Assembly (NCBI GenBank): GCA_039182125.1
Contig: JBCDCH010000047.1
Location: 1 to 32,726 of the forward strand
Length of the DNA: 32,726 nucleotides
Direction: 5' to 3'
Origin: Planctomycetota bacterium
GTDB lineage: Bacteria; Planctomycetota; Phycisphaerae; Tepidisphaerales; Tepidisphaeraceae
Both the position numbers and the translations under genes were made by a program. This document shows, one piece after another, positions 1-9,326 of the stretch. How positions within the stretch are numbered: position 1 is the first letter of the stretch; the number at the start of each line of letters is the position of its first letter. Under the pieces are notes generated by a model. That model was not told the origin of the DNA and searched no databases. It saw nothing but the letters and a program-made list of their open reading frames with translations.

Positions 1-1
1 C

Positions 2-199
2 TACGAAGTGACCGACAATCAGTCCGGCAAGACCTACGTCACCAAAGACGGCTCGTTCAAACAGAACCGCGTCACCGGCACCGCCCGGTTCGTCGATCTC
101 AAGACCGGCGCGAACGTCGTCCTGCAGGAATACGAATGGGTGAAAATCCCCAAGGAAGAAGCCCAGGGCAAAATCGCCGCGAGCCGCACGGCGGAGTGA
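2..199 (+). CDS. C-terminal fragment of an unknown protein
   Basis: This reading frame is open from the first bases of the window and ends at a TGA at 197-199, so the gene starts upstream and only the last 65 residues are visible. The fragment is polar, has no membrane segment, and contains a short beta-rich-looking stretch (TGTARFVDLKTGANVVLQ) followed by a charged tail. Third codon positions are G/C rich, as in neighbouring genes. I do not recognise the family. It converges with the minus-strand membrane gene ending at 501. Confidence 0.6.
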   Translation, partial: YEVTDNQSGKTYVTKDGSFKQNRVTGTARFVDLKTGANVVLQEYEWVKIPKEEAQGKIAASRTAE

Positions 200-500
200 G
201 CGTCGAATCGGCTGGAAACCAAGTCCCGGTTTCAACAACCCCGCAAGACCCCGAAGCCGCAGCCTGCGGCTTCCTCAACGCCAACGTTGCGCCGACCGCC
301 CCACCCCGCGGAACCCGGCACAACGAGTGGGCACCTGCGCTCTTTGACAAGTGAATACGGCCGGGCGGGCGTGATCGAGTGAGGCCAAATGCCACCAAAG
401 CCACAGGCTGGCAACCCGCTGGCCGAACCGACGAAAGGCCGGGCTAGCCCGGCTAGCGAGCCATCGGCTCGCGGCTCACGGAGAACCTTGCAAACTCCGC
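200..500. repeat. Convergent intergenic region with several strong hairpins
   Basis: This 301-nt gap separates two convergent genes and contains no convincing gene. It holds three clear inverted repeats. At 253-273, GAAGCCGCAG pairs with CTGCGGCTTC. At 438-453 there is a perfect 16-bp palindrome, GCCGGGCTAGCCCGGC. Immediately after it, at 456-472, GCGAGCC pairs with GGCTCGC across ATC. None is followed by a clear T-run. They could be factor-independent terminators for the two converging genes or REP-like extragenic palindromes. Confidence 0.6.
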
Positions 501-880
501 TTAGAAAAAGAGCAGACCAATGAGTTTCACGCCTGCGAATGACAAGTACGACAGCAAGAGGACCGCAACGCACAGGCGTGTCACCCAGCGGAACCATCGA
601 TGCGGCGACTGGTAGAAAAACGCGATGACCGGCCACATCGCGGTCGGAATCGAAAATGCGCAGCAACCGGCCATCATCCCGGCGTATCGAAAGATGTCAG
701 GCTGATTGGGCCCGCCATAGTGAATATCGGGCCGGGTGATTGCGTCGTCTATCACCCCCACTGCGATGGACGCGATTACGAACGTCGCTCCGATCGACAA
801 GACTGTCAAAAGCACTTCGACCACAACTGAAGAGTTCTCCGCATCAACAGCTTCGTACTCGAGCTGATGCGTCACCCGTT

Positions 881-884
<4 letters not shown>
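501..884 (-). CDS. Small three-helix membrane protein coupled to ffh
   Basis: The predicted protein is 127 residues. It has a polar N-terminus of about 20 residues and then three hydrophobic segments at roughly 21-45, 68-92 and 100-125, so it is probably an integral inner-membrane protein. The GTG start at 884-882 overlaps the ffh TGA (883-881) as GTGA, the classic arrangement for translational coupling. This overlap is the main reason to trust the start and the gene. No known domain is recognised, and base composition is somewhat lower in G+C than in ffh. Its position behind ffh hints at a membrane or secretion role, but that is inference only. Confidence 0.65.
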
Positions 885-2356
<1,472 letters not shown>

Positions 2357-2364
2357 GCGGGGGC

Positions 2365-2370
2365 ATGGTA
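2365..2370 (-). promoter_or_regulatory. Putative -10 element of ffh (leaderless)
   Basis: On the minus strand TACCAT ends 8 nt before the ffh ATG at 2356. Transcription would begin at or next to the start codon. It is one of 14 such sites in the window. Confidence 0.55.
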
Positions 2371-2383
2371 CGGACCGACTTGT

Positions 2384-2389
2384 TATGTT
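2384..2389 (+). promoter_or_regulatory. Putative -10 element of the interrupted membrane gene
   Basis: TATGTT lies 7 nt before the ATG at 2397 and is divergent from the ffh promoter. Its presence suggests that the interrupted reading frame was once, or still is, an expressed gene. Confidence 0.45.
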
Positions 2390-2396
2390 GTCCGGC

Positions 2397-2972
2397 ATGA
2401 GCCAGCCGGGGTCACCGTGAAAGAAGGCCAAGCCGAACCTCGACGCCTTGCGGGCACAGGCCGGGGTCGTCGCGACCAAGCAGCATGCACCGGTCGAACA
2501 GGCTCACGACGGCAACACGGTCACGCGGTTCGTCGTCCCCGGCGTCGTCCTCGCCGCCGCACTGATCTGACGCTTACTACAACCCGAGGGGCCCATCGGT
2601 TATGCCCTCGTCACGATCGAAGCGCTGCTCTCGGCGGGACTCGGGACGGTGCTGTTCGTGGTCGGGGCGAAGGTCGTCGATCACGAAATCGTCGACTGGG
2701 CGAGCTTGCCGTTGAAGATCGCGGCGGTCAGCACGTTCTCTCTCGCGCTGGCGTGGTTTCTCGAATCGTTCGACACCGACCCCGACGGCGTGCATGGCAA
2801 AATCTTCGCCCTGCACGCGATTTTCCTCGTCTGGTTCTTCGGCATCCTCGGGATGTTCAAGATCGATTTGCTCGACGGCACCGTCTGCACCATCGCCGCC
2901 GGGGCGGGTCAGCTCGGCATCATCACGGCCCTGAGCGCGGTGACCGATTCGCCAGTGCTGCTGTTTAATTGA
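2397..2972 (+). pseudogene. Multi-pass membrane protein gene interrupted by two in-frame TGA codons
   Basis: A single frame runs from ATG 2397 to TGA 2970-2972 (192 codons) but carries TGA at 2418-2420 and 2568-2570. Coding character continues across both: third positions are strongly G/C, and a hydrophobic segment (VVPGVVLAAALI) ends exactly at the second TGA. About four further membrane segments follow. Both TGAs are one change from CGA (Arg) or TGG (Trp). Other genes here, including ffh and hisB, use TGA as stop, so reassignment is unlikely. The simplest reading is a decayed gene or two base errors. A shorter product from GTG 2649 is possible but would begin inside a membrane segment. Family not recognised. 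Confidence 0.55.
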
Positions 2973-2978
2973 CCGCCC

Positions 2979-2984
2979 TACCGT
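2979..2984 (+). promoter_or_regulatory. Putative -10 element of the RNase Z-like gene
   Basis: TACCGT lies 8 nt before ATG 2993, in the same arrangement as the other leaderless-type starts. Confidence 0.45.
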
Positions 2985-2992
2985 TGGCGTCC

Positions 2993-3940
2993 ATGTCGTC
3001 CGCCGCCTCGCATTTCGGAAAGCCGCTGGAGAAGCCGACCAAGTCGTACCTGGTGCAAAAGTTCGCCAAGCTGGCGTTCGGGCCGTACACAATCCTTGGC
3101 TACTCGGTCGCGGGCGAGGAGACGGTCATTCAAGTGCCAGAACTGAACGTGTGCTTCGACTTCGGTCGGGCACCGCAGTTCATGCTCTCGTCCGACATCG
3201 TTTGTGTGTCCCACGCCCATATGGATCACCTTGCCGGGGTGGCGTATTACCTGTCGCAGCGGCACTTCCAGGGGATGAAGAACAGCACCGTCCTCGTGCC
3301 GGACCCGATGTTCGAGGACGTCGATCGGCTCATGGCCCAGTGGCGTCGACTCGAGGGGCAGGACGTGCCGTTCGAGCTCGTCGGCATGGAACCGGGGCTG
3401 CGGTTCGACGTACGCAAGGACTTCGCGATCGAAGCCGTCCGCACCCACCACGGCCGACACTCGCTCGGCTATGTGCTCATCGAAATCCGCCAAAAGCTCA
3501 AACCCGAGTACCACGACCGCACCGGCGACGAGATCGCCCAACTCCGCACCGACGGCGTCGACGTTCACTACAAGCTCGAAGTCCCGCTCATTGCGTTCCT
3601 CGGCGACACGTCCGCAGGTACCGTCTTCGAGCACGACTTGGTCAAAAACGCCCGCATCCTGCTGACCGAATGCACGTTTTTCGACGACGAGCACCGGCGC
3701 AAAGCCAAGGCGGGCAAGCACCTGCACATGGATCAGTTCGCCGAGATCCTCCCGACGCTGAACAACGAGTCGATCGTGATCGGACACGTCAGCCGACGGA
3801 CCGGGGTCGCTCGGGCCAAGCACCTGCTCCGCAAAACAATCGGCAGCGAGTCCATGGAGCGGGTTCACTTCCTCATGGACCTCGACGACGCGACCGCCGG
3901 CGGAGACATTGACGAGGGCACCGTCGCGTTCGATGATTGA
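2993..3940 (+). CDS. Metallo-beta-lactamase-fold hydrolase, RNase Z-like
   Basis: The 315-residue protein has the metal-binding signature SHAHMDH (His74, His76, Asp78, His79) after a beta-rich N-terminus. It also has a later GDTSAG motif near 203 and a conserved His in the ECTFFDDEH region. This layout fits the RNase Z/ELAC-like branch of the fold, whose best-known job is 3' end processing of tRNA precursors by a dinuclear zinc site. Whether this copy processes tRNA cannot be told from sequence. The frame opens at 2969, but ATG 2993 is preferred because TACCGT stands 8 nt before it and the upstream codons overlap the previous stop. The gene looks monocistronic. Confidence 0.75.
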   Translation: MSSAASHFGKPLEKPTKSYLVQKFAKLAFGPYTILGYSVAGEETVIQVPELNVCFDFGRAPQFMLSSDIVCVSHAHMDHLAGVAYYLSQRHFQGMKNSTVLVPDPMFEDVDRLMAQWRRLEGQDVPFELVGMEPGLRFDVRKDFAIEAVRTHHGRHSLGYVLIEIRQKLKPEYHDRTGDEIAQLRTDGVDVHYKLEVPLIAFLGDTSAGTVFEHDLVKNARILLTECTFFDDEHRRKAKAGKHLHMDQFAEILPTLNNESIVIGHVSRRTGVARAKHLLRKTIGSESMERVHFLMDLDDATAGGDIDEGTVAFDD

Positions 3941-3972
3941 GATTCAAACGTGACTGAGCGGGTCGACGCATG

Positions 3973-3978
3973 TATCCT
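3973..3978 (+). promoter_or_regulatory. Putative -10 element of the fasciclin-domain gene
   Basis: TATCCT is separated by 6 nt (AGTTCC) from ATG 3985. It favours this ATG over the one at 3970, which lies upstream of the hexamer. Confidence 0.55.
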
Positions 3979-3984
3979 AGTTCC

Positions 3985-4866
3985 ATGAATAGGGGCCAAG
4001 CGTTCCAGGTCATTTCGGCGTTGATGTTGTTGACCGTCACCGGCCTGTTGGTCCCGACGGCTAAGGGCACTTCGGTCGATATGCGGATACCTTCGGCGGA
4101 GCGTTCCGACTCGGCGTGGCAGGCGTTGTCGGTCACCGGGGAACACCACACCTTCCTCCGTCTCCTCGCCGTCGCGGGAATGCAACGGGTGCTCGACAGC
4201 GAACACGCCGTCACCGTCTTCGCGCCAACCGATGAGGCGTTCGCCGGTTTCGGCGATGACCGGCTGGCCGAGTTGCTCGATGAGCCGGGACACGCGGAGT
4301 TGCGGCGATTGCTCGGCGGGCACATCGTTTGGGGTGTCTTCGACACGACCAAGGTCACCGGGCTCTCACTCCGTCCGAACGTGGGCGGGTTCACGCTTCG
4401 GCTCACGCCGGACGAATCGGGCGATGCACTGCTGTTGGCCAACGACGTGGCGGTGCGGCCGCTGGAACGTGCATCCGCGCACGGCTCGGTCTTCCTCACT
4501 GATCAACTCATCACGCCGCCGCCAATGACTGCGGCCGTAGCCCCGACGCCGCATGCCCCGGACTGCCACGGCAACCCGCATCAAAGCGGTGGCGGCGAAC
4601 TCGCCCTCGGCGGCGGAGCCAGCTCATCCGACGGCGAGTCTTCTTCGGGTGAAAAGTCCGATCGCGGCGGGGCCGGGGCCAACAACGGCGAGACGACTGC
4701 GACAAGTGAAAGCCAACGGACAAAGGTCGTCGGCAACTCGGTACTAGGTGGCAGCGCTCGCGGCGGTGGCAGCGGTAGTTTAAACAGCCCCGGCGGTGGG
4801 TCTGGTGGAAGCTCGGAACCGCGCTCCAACGGCAGGCCGGGTGGCGGCGGTTGCAGTTGCCAGTAA
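3985..4866 (+). CDS. Secreted fasciclin (FAS1) domain protein with Gly-rich tail
   Basis: The protein has 293 residues. A signal peptide-like N-terminus (basic MNRGQ, then a hydrophobic core around VISALMLLTVTGLLV) is followed by one FAS1 domain at roughly 40-170. The first conserved block is TVFAPTDEAF, and GGHIVWG stands where FAS1 proteins have their second His-containing block. FAS1 domains usually mediate adhesion or carbohydrate and matrix contacts outside the cell. The last 100 residues are low-complexity Gly/Ser-rich and end in Cys-Ser-Cys-Gln, which is unusual. The gene converges with the methyltransferase gene with only 7 nt between their stops. Confidence 0.8.
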   Translation: MNRGQAFQVISALMLLTVTGLLVPTAKGTSVDMRIPSAERSDSAWQALSVTGEHHTFLRLLAVAGMQRVLDSEHAVTVFAPTDEAFAGFGDDRLAELLDEPGHAELRRLLGGHIVWGVFDTTKVTGLSLRPNVGGFTLRLTPDESGDALLLANDVAVRPLERASAHGSVFLTDQLITPPPMTAAVAPTPHAPDCHGNPHQSGGGELALGGGASSSDGESSSGEKSDRGGAGANNGETTATSESQRTKVVGNSVLGGSARGGGSGSLNSPGGGSGGSSEPRSNGRPGGGGCSCQ

Positions 4867-4873
4867 TCCTACA

Positions 4874-5671
4874 TCACCCTTGGCGCGTCGCGAGGTTGAC
4901 GTAATAGGACTCAAGAATCAGGTCGCCTGGCTCACACTGCGCGAACTGTGCCTGGGCGTCCATCCATTTGGGGTCGTTGTCATCGAGGCCGAGGAACTTC
5001 GCTCCCGGCCCTAGGTAGACGCCGCTGAGGTTCTTCGCCGCCGCTCGGTAGCCATCGGGATCGGTGCCGACGGAAATCTTGGGATAGAGAAACGTGTCGA
5101 TTTTCCCGAACCCGGCTTCCTGGGCGGCGTTGTTGACCTTGCGGCCGACGAACGGGTCCGGGCCTTGGCGTTGCATCGCCGTTTCCCAAAGCGCGATCGC
5201 CGACTCGATGGCCGGCTTGGGCGGATAAAACGTGAGCGTTTTGCCGTCAGGTTCGAACGAGTACAACACGCCGCCGGGCTTGAGCACGCGATACGCCTCG
5301 GCCACCGCAGCCCGAAAGTCCCGGCCAATGGCCCAGAATACGAGATTTGCAAACACGAAATCGAAGCTCTCGTCGGCCAGCGACATCGCCGTGGCGTCCA
5401 TGACCTCGAAGCGTTCGCCGGGAAACTTCGCCTTCGCATCGGCGATCGCCTGGTCTCCGAAGTCGATGCCGGTGTAGTCGATGCCCGGCTCGATCGACCG
5501 CAACAACGGCACGTTCGAGCCGATCCCACAACCAAGGTCAAGCACGGCACGTCGACCGGCGAGTACCTCGCGAAGGCCGGGCCGGTCGTGGATTCGCGAC
5601 TGGAGGTCGAGCCGGCCCTGCTCGGCTTCGGGGTGGCCCAACGGATAGAGGTCTTCGACGTTCGCGGCCAT
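4874..5671 (-). CDS. Class I SAM-dependent methyltransferase
   Basis: The 265-residue protein has the Rossmann methyltransferase signature. Motif I is VLDLGCGIGSN near 45-55, an acidic residue ends the next strand (YTGIDFG), VMDATAMSL follows, and the post-motif YRVLKPGG marks type-11 methyltransferases of UbiE/ArsM style. It transfers a methyl group from SAM to a small molecule that the sequence does not identify. An AGGA Shine-Dalgarno sits 6 nt before ATG 5671 and overlaps the TAG stop of the lyase-like gene upstream. The two genes are 8 nt apart and clearly co-transcribed. The C-terminal third has no recognised domain and may set substrate choice. Confidence 0.85.
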   Translation of the reverse strand: MAANVEDLYPLGHPEAEQGRLDLQSRIHDRPGLREVLAGRRAVLDLGCGIGSNVPLLRSIEPGIDYTGIDFGDQAIADAKAKFPGERFEVMDATAMSLADESFDFVFANLVFWAIGRDFRAAVAEAYRVLKPGGVLYSFEPDGKTLTFYPPKPAIESAIALWETAMQRQGPDPFVGRKVNNAAQEAGFGKIDTFLYPKISVGTDPDGYRAAAKNLSGVYLGPGAKFLGLDDNDPKWMDAQAQFAQCEPGDLILESYYVNLATRQG

Positions 5672-5679
5672 GGAGCTTC

Positions 5680-7269
5680 CTAGTTCGGTGGTTCCGACGC
5701 GTACCGCCGGTAGTGGTCGTTGTGCTGGCCCGACGGATGCTCGACATGTTCGCCGGCGAAGTGGTCGGGCAGATCGCCCAGCAACGCGCTCTCCAGATCA
5801 CGTTGCTGGCCGTCGACGACGCCGGCAAAACGGTCACGCAACAGGTGCAGGCTCGAACCGAGATGGCTGACGGCTTCCTTGGTGTCGATCAGGGGCGCGA
5901 CCTCCCGAATCGCGTCATGCAGCGCACTCAGCTTGGGCGGAGCCGGCCGATCAGTGAGCAGCAGCGCCTGGCTCGCCGCGATGGCCAGCGTCGCCATGGA
6001 CGCATCGAACGCCTCGCTGGCTTCGAGGTAGCGCTCGTATGACGTGAACGTGAACGACGCCACGTCTGCCTGCCCGCCGTGAGGATCTTCCAGACCGAGC
6101 GACAACACGGACGGGCGGGCATTGTCCTTGGCCCGCTCGGCGTGGCTGTTCTGGATCCAGGCCAGGTACTCCATCCCGATGATCCCCGAACCTGGCGGGA
6201 TCAACAGCGGCGGCAACCCGAACGCCTGACCGTCGAGCAGCCGCGCGATCTGTTTCGACGCGAGCGAACACAAGTCGGCCAGCGACGCGTTCACACCGTC
6301 GATCGCCCGGCTGGCCTGATGATTGTGAAAGCCGCCCGACGAAATGAACTGCCCGTCCGGATTCTTGTCGTTGGGCGGGAGGAAGATCGGATTGTCGGCC
6401 ACCGTTTGCATCGACGTGGTCGCCACGCATTCCGAACGCCCCACCGCATGGACGGCCGACGCGAGAATGTTGGGCAGCACACGAAAACTCACCGGCGCCT
6501 GCCCAGGCCGCGACGTGAAGTTCGCGGGGTTCGGCGGCACCCCGTCGAGCAGTTCGTTGATCATCCGGATCGCGGTGCGTAAGTCGCCGTCTTCGATGAC
6601 CTCCAGCAACGCGTCGCTGTAGTGATCGAGACACGCGTTGGCCCCCTCGATCGCCATTACGAAGACACGCACCGCGAGGATCAACCGCCGGCGTGCCGTG
6701 AGCGCGACGTCGGTCACCATCCCCACGGCGAACGGCGCCCCGTTGATCAACGCCATCGCCTCACCCGGAGCAAGCTCACAGCCCGACATCGGGCTCAGCA
6801 GAAAGCTCAACGGCAACACTTCACCGGGTCCGTTGGCACTGTCGAACGGAACGCAGGCGTCGCCATGCTCGAGCAGGCCGACGACTTTCTCGACCGTCTC
6901 GGCACGGATCTTGCCGTAACCATCGAGGTAGTTGGACAGGCGGGCCATCACCGCAATACGGGACACGTGATGCGACAAACACCGGCCGCCGGTGCCGACC
7001 CGTGAGGGCAGGTAGTCAATCAGTCGAAGCCCCTGGTCGTTCTGGGCCTCGGGGTTGAGGATGCTGTGGGCACGCGAGCCGGGGCCGGTGGTGATGCCGT
7101 AGATGTACCGGCAACGATCGGAGTCGAGGATCTGCTCGAAGATGCGCCGCCCCTTCTCGATCTTGTCGATCGCGTCGGTGGAGAGTTGGATCCCGTGGTT
7201 GAGATAGCCGACCTTCCAGGCGCTGGCCAGATCGATATCGAATCTCGATGAAAGGGTGACGTCCGCCAT
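5680..7269 (-). CDS. HAL/PAL superfamily protein lacking the MIO Ala-Ser-Gly triad
   Basis: The 529-residue protein matches histidine/phenylalanine ammonia-lyases along its length: YGITTGPG near 57-64 (catalytic Tyr position), EAMALINGAP near 170 (Asn), PVSFRVLPN (Arg), ADNPIF, ISSGGF and a GLED segment. Active members cyclise an Ala-Ser-Gly triad into the electrophilic MIO cofactor. Here the aligned residues are Gly147-Pro148-Gly149 (6823-6831) in DSANGPGEVLPL, so the cyclising serine is absent. It may be a cofactor-independent lyase acting on an already activated amine, or a non-enzymatic homologue; histidine deamination should not be assumed. Start ATG 7269 is chosen because the frame upstream to 7347 looks unlike the family, but ATG 7347 is possible. 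It forms an operon with the methyltransferase and is divergent from argG. Confidence 0.8.
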   Translation of the reverse strand: MADVTLSSRFDIDLASAWKVGYLNHGIQLSTDAIDKIEKGRRIFEQILDSDRCRYIYGITTGPGSRAHSILNPEAQNDQGLRLIDYLPSRVGTGGRCLSHHVSRIAVMARLSNYLDGYGKIRAETVEKVVGLLEHGDACVPFDSANGPGEVLPLSFLLSPMSGCELAPGEAMALINGAPFAVGMVTDVALTARRRLILAVRVFVMAIEGANACLDHYSDALLEVIEDGDLRTAIRMINELLDGVPPNPANFTSRPGQAPVSFRVLPNILASAVHAVGRSECVATTSMQTVADNPIFLPPNDKNPDGQFISSGGFHNHQASRAIDGVNASLADLCSLASKQIARLLDGQAFGLPPLLIPPGSGIIGMEYLAWIQNSHAERAKDNARPSVLSLGLEDPHGGQADVASFTFTSYERYLEASEAFDASMATLAIAASQALLLTDRPAPPKLSALHDAIREVAPLIDTKEAVSHLGSSLHLLRDRFAGVVDGQQRDLESALLGDLPDHFAGEHVEHPSGQHNDHYRRYASEPPN

Positions 7270-7414
7270 GGTGACTCTGCCAAGCCCGAGCGACGGACCG
7301 TTCAATGACACATCGTGGTACGAGTTCAACCCGTAAACAACCGCCATTTGGGCCAGACGCGACTAACCCTTTCAACGCCGCACGCGTCCGATCGGCGGGA
7401 AGCCGTGCACGTCC

Positions 7415-7420
7415 TATCGT
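7415..7420 (+). promoter_or_regulatory. Putative -10 element of argG
   Basis: TATCGT lies 7 nt before ATG 7428. No arginine operator was recognised in the surrounding sequence. Confidence 0.55.
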
Positions 7421-7427
7421 GTCGGCC

Positions 7428-8654
7428 ATGTCCGACGCAACGACCGCGCCCAAGAAAATCGTGCTGGCTTACTCCGGCGGCCTCGACACGTCCGTCATCC
7501 TGCCCTGGCTCAAGAACCGCTACCCCGGCGTGCAGTGCGTCGCCTTTGCCTGTGAACTCGGCCAAGGTTCGGAACTGGAAGGCGTCGAGAAGAAGGCCCG
7601 CGAGTCCGGGGCCGACGACGTGATCGTCGCCGACCTGCGCAAGGAGTTCGCCGAGGATTACTGCTTCGCGATGCTGCGAGCCCATGCGACGTATGAGCGA
7701 GACTACTTGCTGGGCACGTCGATCGCCCGGCCGTTGATCGCCAAGGCGCAGGTCGAAGCGGCCCGGCAGTGCGGTGCCGACGCTGTCGCCCACGGCGCGA
7801 CCGGCAAAGGCAACGACCAGGTCCGCTTCGAGCTGACCTACATGGCCCTCGCGCCGGACCTGCAGATCATCGCGCCGTGGAAGATGCCGGACTTCGAACT
7901 TCGCGACCGGGAGGCCGCCATCGACTACGCCAAGGAGCACGGCGTTCCGGTCACGTCGTCCCGCGAAAAAATCTACTCGCAAGACCGCAACCTCTGGCAC
8001 ATCAGCCACGAGGGTGCGGAGATCGAAGACCCCGCGAGCGAGCCGAACTGGGAAGCGTGCCTCACGATGACGCAGCCGATCAGCGCTTCGCCGGACGAGC
8101 CGGAGCATGTCAAGATCAGCTTCGAGCACGGCAACCCCGTCGCGGTCAACGGCGAGAAACTCGCCGGCGACACGCTCATTGAGAAACTCAACGAACTCGC
8201 CGGCAAGCATGGCGTCGGCGTCAAACTGCTCGTCGAAAACCGCCTCGTCGGCATGAAATCCCGCGGCGTCTACGAGACACCCGGCGGCACCGCCCTCTAC
8301 CGCGCTCACAACGCCTTGGAACAACTCGTCCTCGAGCGCGACCTGTTCCACGCCAAGGAAAAGCTCGCCCTCGACTACGCCCGGCTCGTCTACAACGGCC
8401 AGTGGTTCCACCCCCTCCGCGATGCCTTGCAGGCGTTCATGGATAAGTCCAACGAACTATGCACGGGCGACGTGACGCTCAGCTTCTACAAAGGTACCTG
8501 CGACGCCATCGCCGTCGAATCGCCGCACAGCCTGTACGACCCGGAGCTCGCCAGCTTCAGCATGGACGGCTACGACGTCACCGCCGCCCGCGGCTTCATC
8601 GACTGCTTCGGACTCCCCATGAAAGTCGCCGGCATCAGGGACCGGCGGGGATAG
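7428..8654 (+). CDS. argG: Argininosuccinate synthase
   Basis: ArgG ligates citrulline and aspartate with ATP to form argininosuccinate, the penultimate step of arginine synthesis, in the cytosol. The 408-residue length is typical. The N-terminal PP-loop LAYSGGLDTS binds ATP. Other family blocks are visible: GTSIARPLIAKAQVE, AHGATGKGNDQVRFE, SREKIYSQDRNLWH and ENRLVGMKSRGVYETPGG. The frame is open from 7305, but ATG 7428 is preferred for the family N-terminus and the TATCGT box 7 nt upstream. It appears monocistronic; argJ lies about 6 kb away on the other strand, so arginine genes are scattered. Confidence 0.97.
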   Translation: MSDATTAPKKIVLAYSGGLDTSVILPWLKNRYPGVQCVAFACELGQGSELEGVEKKARESGADDVIVADLRKEFAEDYCFAMLRAHATYERDYLLGTSIARPLIAKAQVEAARQCGADAVAHGATGKGNDQVRFELTYMALAPDLQIIAPWKMPDFELRDREAAIDYAKEHGVPVTSSREKIYSQDRNLWHISHEGAEIEDPASEPNWEACLTMTQPISASPDEPEHVKISFEHGNPVAVNGEKLAGDTLIEKLNELAGKHGVGVKLLVENRLVGMKSRGVYETPGGTALYRAHNALEQLVLERDLFHAKEKLALDYARLVYNGQWFHPLRDALQAFMDKSNELCTGDVTLSFYKGTCDAIAVESPHSLYDPELASFSMDGYDVTAARGFIDCFGLPMKVAGIRDRRG

Positions 8655-8678
8655 TGCGCCACCACCAACCAATCACCT

Positions 8679-9326
8679 CTAAGGTGTTTCGAGAAAATCC
8701 GGCCTCAGCGAATCGTCACGAGTAACAGTGTAACTTCCAATTTGCGCCGAACCCAAGTTTTTAAGGTCACCGCAAAATCGGCCGCCGAGAATGTGGCCCA
8801 GCCGTCCAGCAGCCCACCCGGCACTGTTCTTACGTCCTGACAGATAATCCAAAAAACCGGTCTTTACATTACCTTTTTCACGGCGAATGATCTCAATCAT
8901 TACGCCTTCCGGATGCTCTTTAACTGATACGTCAGTCCGGCTTGGGCTACTTGGATCACTTTCGTTTTCCATCCAAAAGTACTCGATAAACGAAAAATCC
9001 GCATGCGGTTTCCACGATATGATTTTGGCGTAAAGCGGTGTTTGGTGGGATGTAGTCGTCCTAAAGACATCACCCACCCCCGCCGATAGAGCCCCGCTGA
9101 CCGCTCGAACCTTTTCGTCAAACCGGTACCCACCATAGACCAATGAGACCGCCCCAACATTTGCCCTATCCCTTAGATCGAACATAGTGGCGAAGGATTC
9201 CCACACTTGTTCTATATTCTCACCCTTACGCAAGCTTAAGGCTTTTCCTGCAGAGTAGACTTTGGCAGACACTTCAATCTCCCAAATGAGTAACAGCGAG
9301 CTGCGGCCCGAATATTCTACGACCAA
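8679..9326 (-). CDS. Unknown protein encoded in a low-GC patch
   Basis: A 215-codon frame starts at TTG 9326, the first start after an in-frame TGA at 9341-9339. No ATG lies near the 5' end in this frame. The product is soluble-looking, with no signal peptide or membrane helix, and contains a small-residue-rich segment GWAAGRLGHILGGRF near the C-terminus. I do not recognise a family. By hand count 8761-9300 is about 49% G+C, far below the flanking genes, and codons such as ATA, TTA and AGG are used freely. This suggests recent acquisition. It is convergent with argG. Confidence 0.55.
   Translation of the reverse strand: MVVEYSGRSSLLLIWEIEVSAKVYSAGKALSLRKGENIEQVWESFATMFDLRDRANVGAVSLVYGGYRFDEKVRAVSGALSAGVGDVFRTTTSHQTPLYAKIISWKPHADFSFIEYFWMENESDPSSPSRTDVSVKEHPEGVMIEIIRREKGNVKTGFLDYLSGRKNSAGWAAGRLGHILGGRFCGDLKNLGSAQIGSYTVTRDDSLRPDFLETP

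Noticed and set aside
2357-2479. N-terminal extension of Ffh by 41 codons
   Set aside because: The extension does not resemble Ffh, crosses the likely -10 box and enters the divergent gene's start region.
2397-2972. TGA reassigned to Trp or Sec in this organism
   Set aside because: TGA terminates many intact genes here (ffh, hisD, hisB and others) at the family-typical length, and no Sec insertion structure was recognised.
5680-7269. Calling the lyase-like gene hutH
   Set aside because: The MIO triad is absent and no hut genes are nearby, so the name would imply an unsupported reaction.
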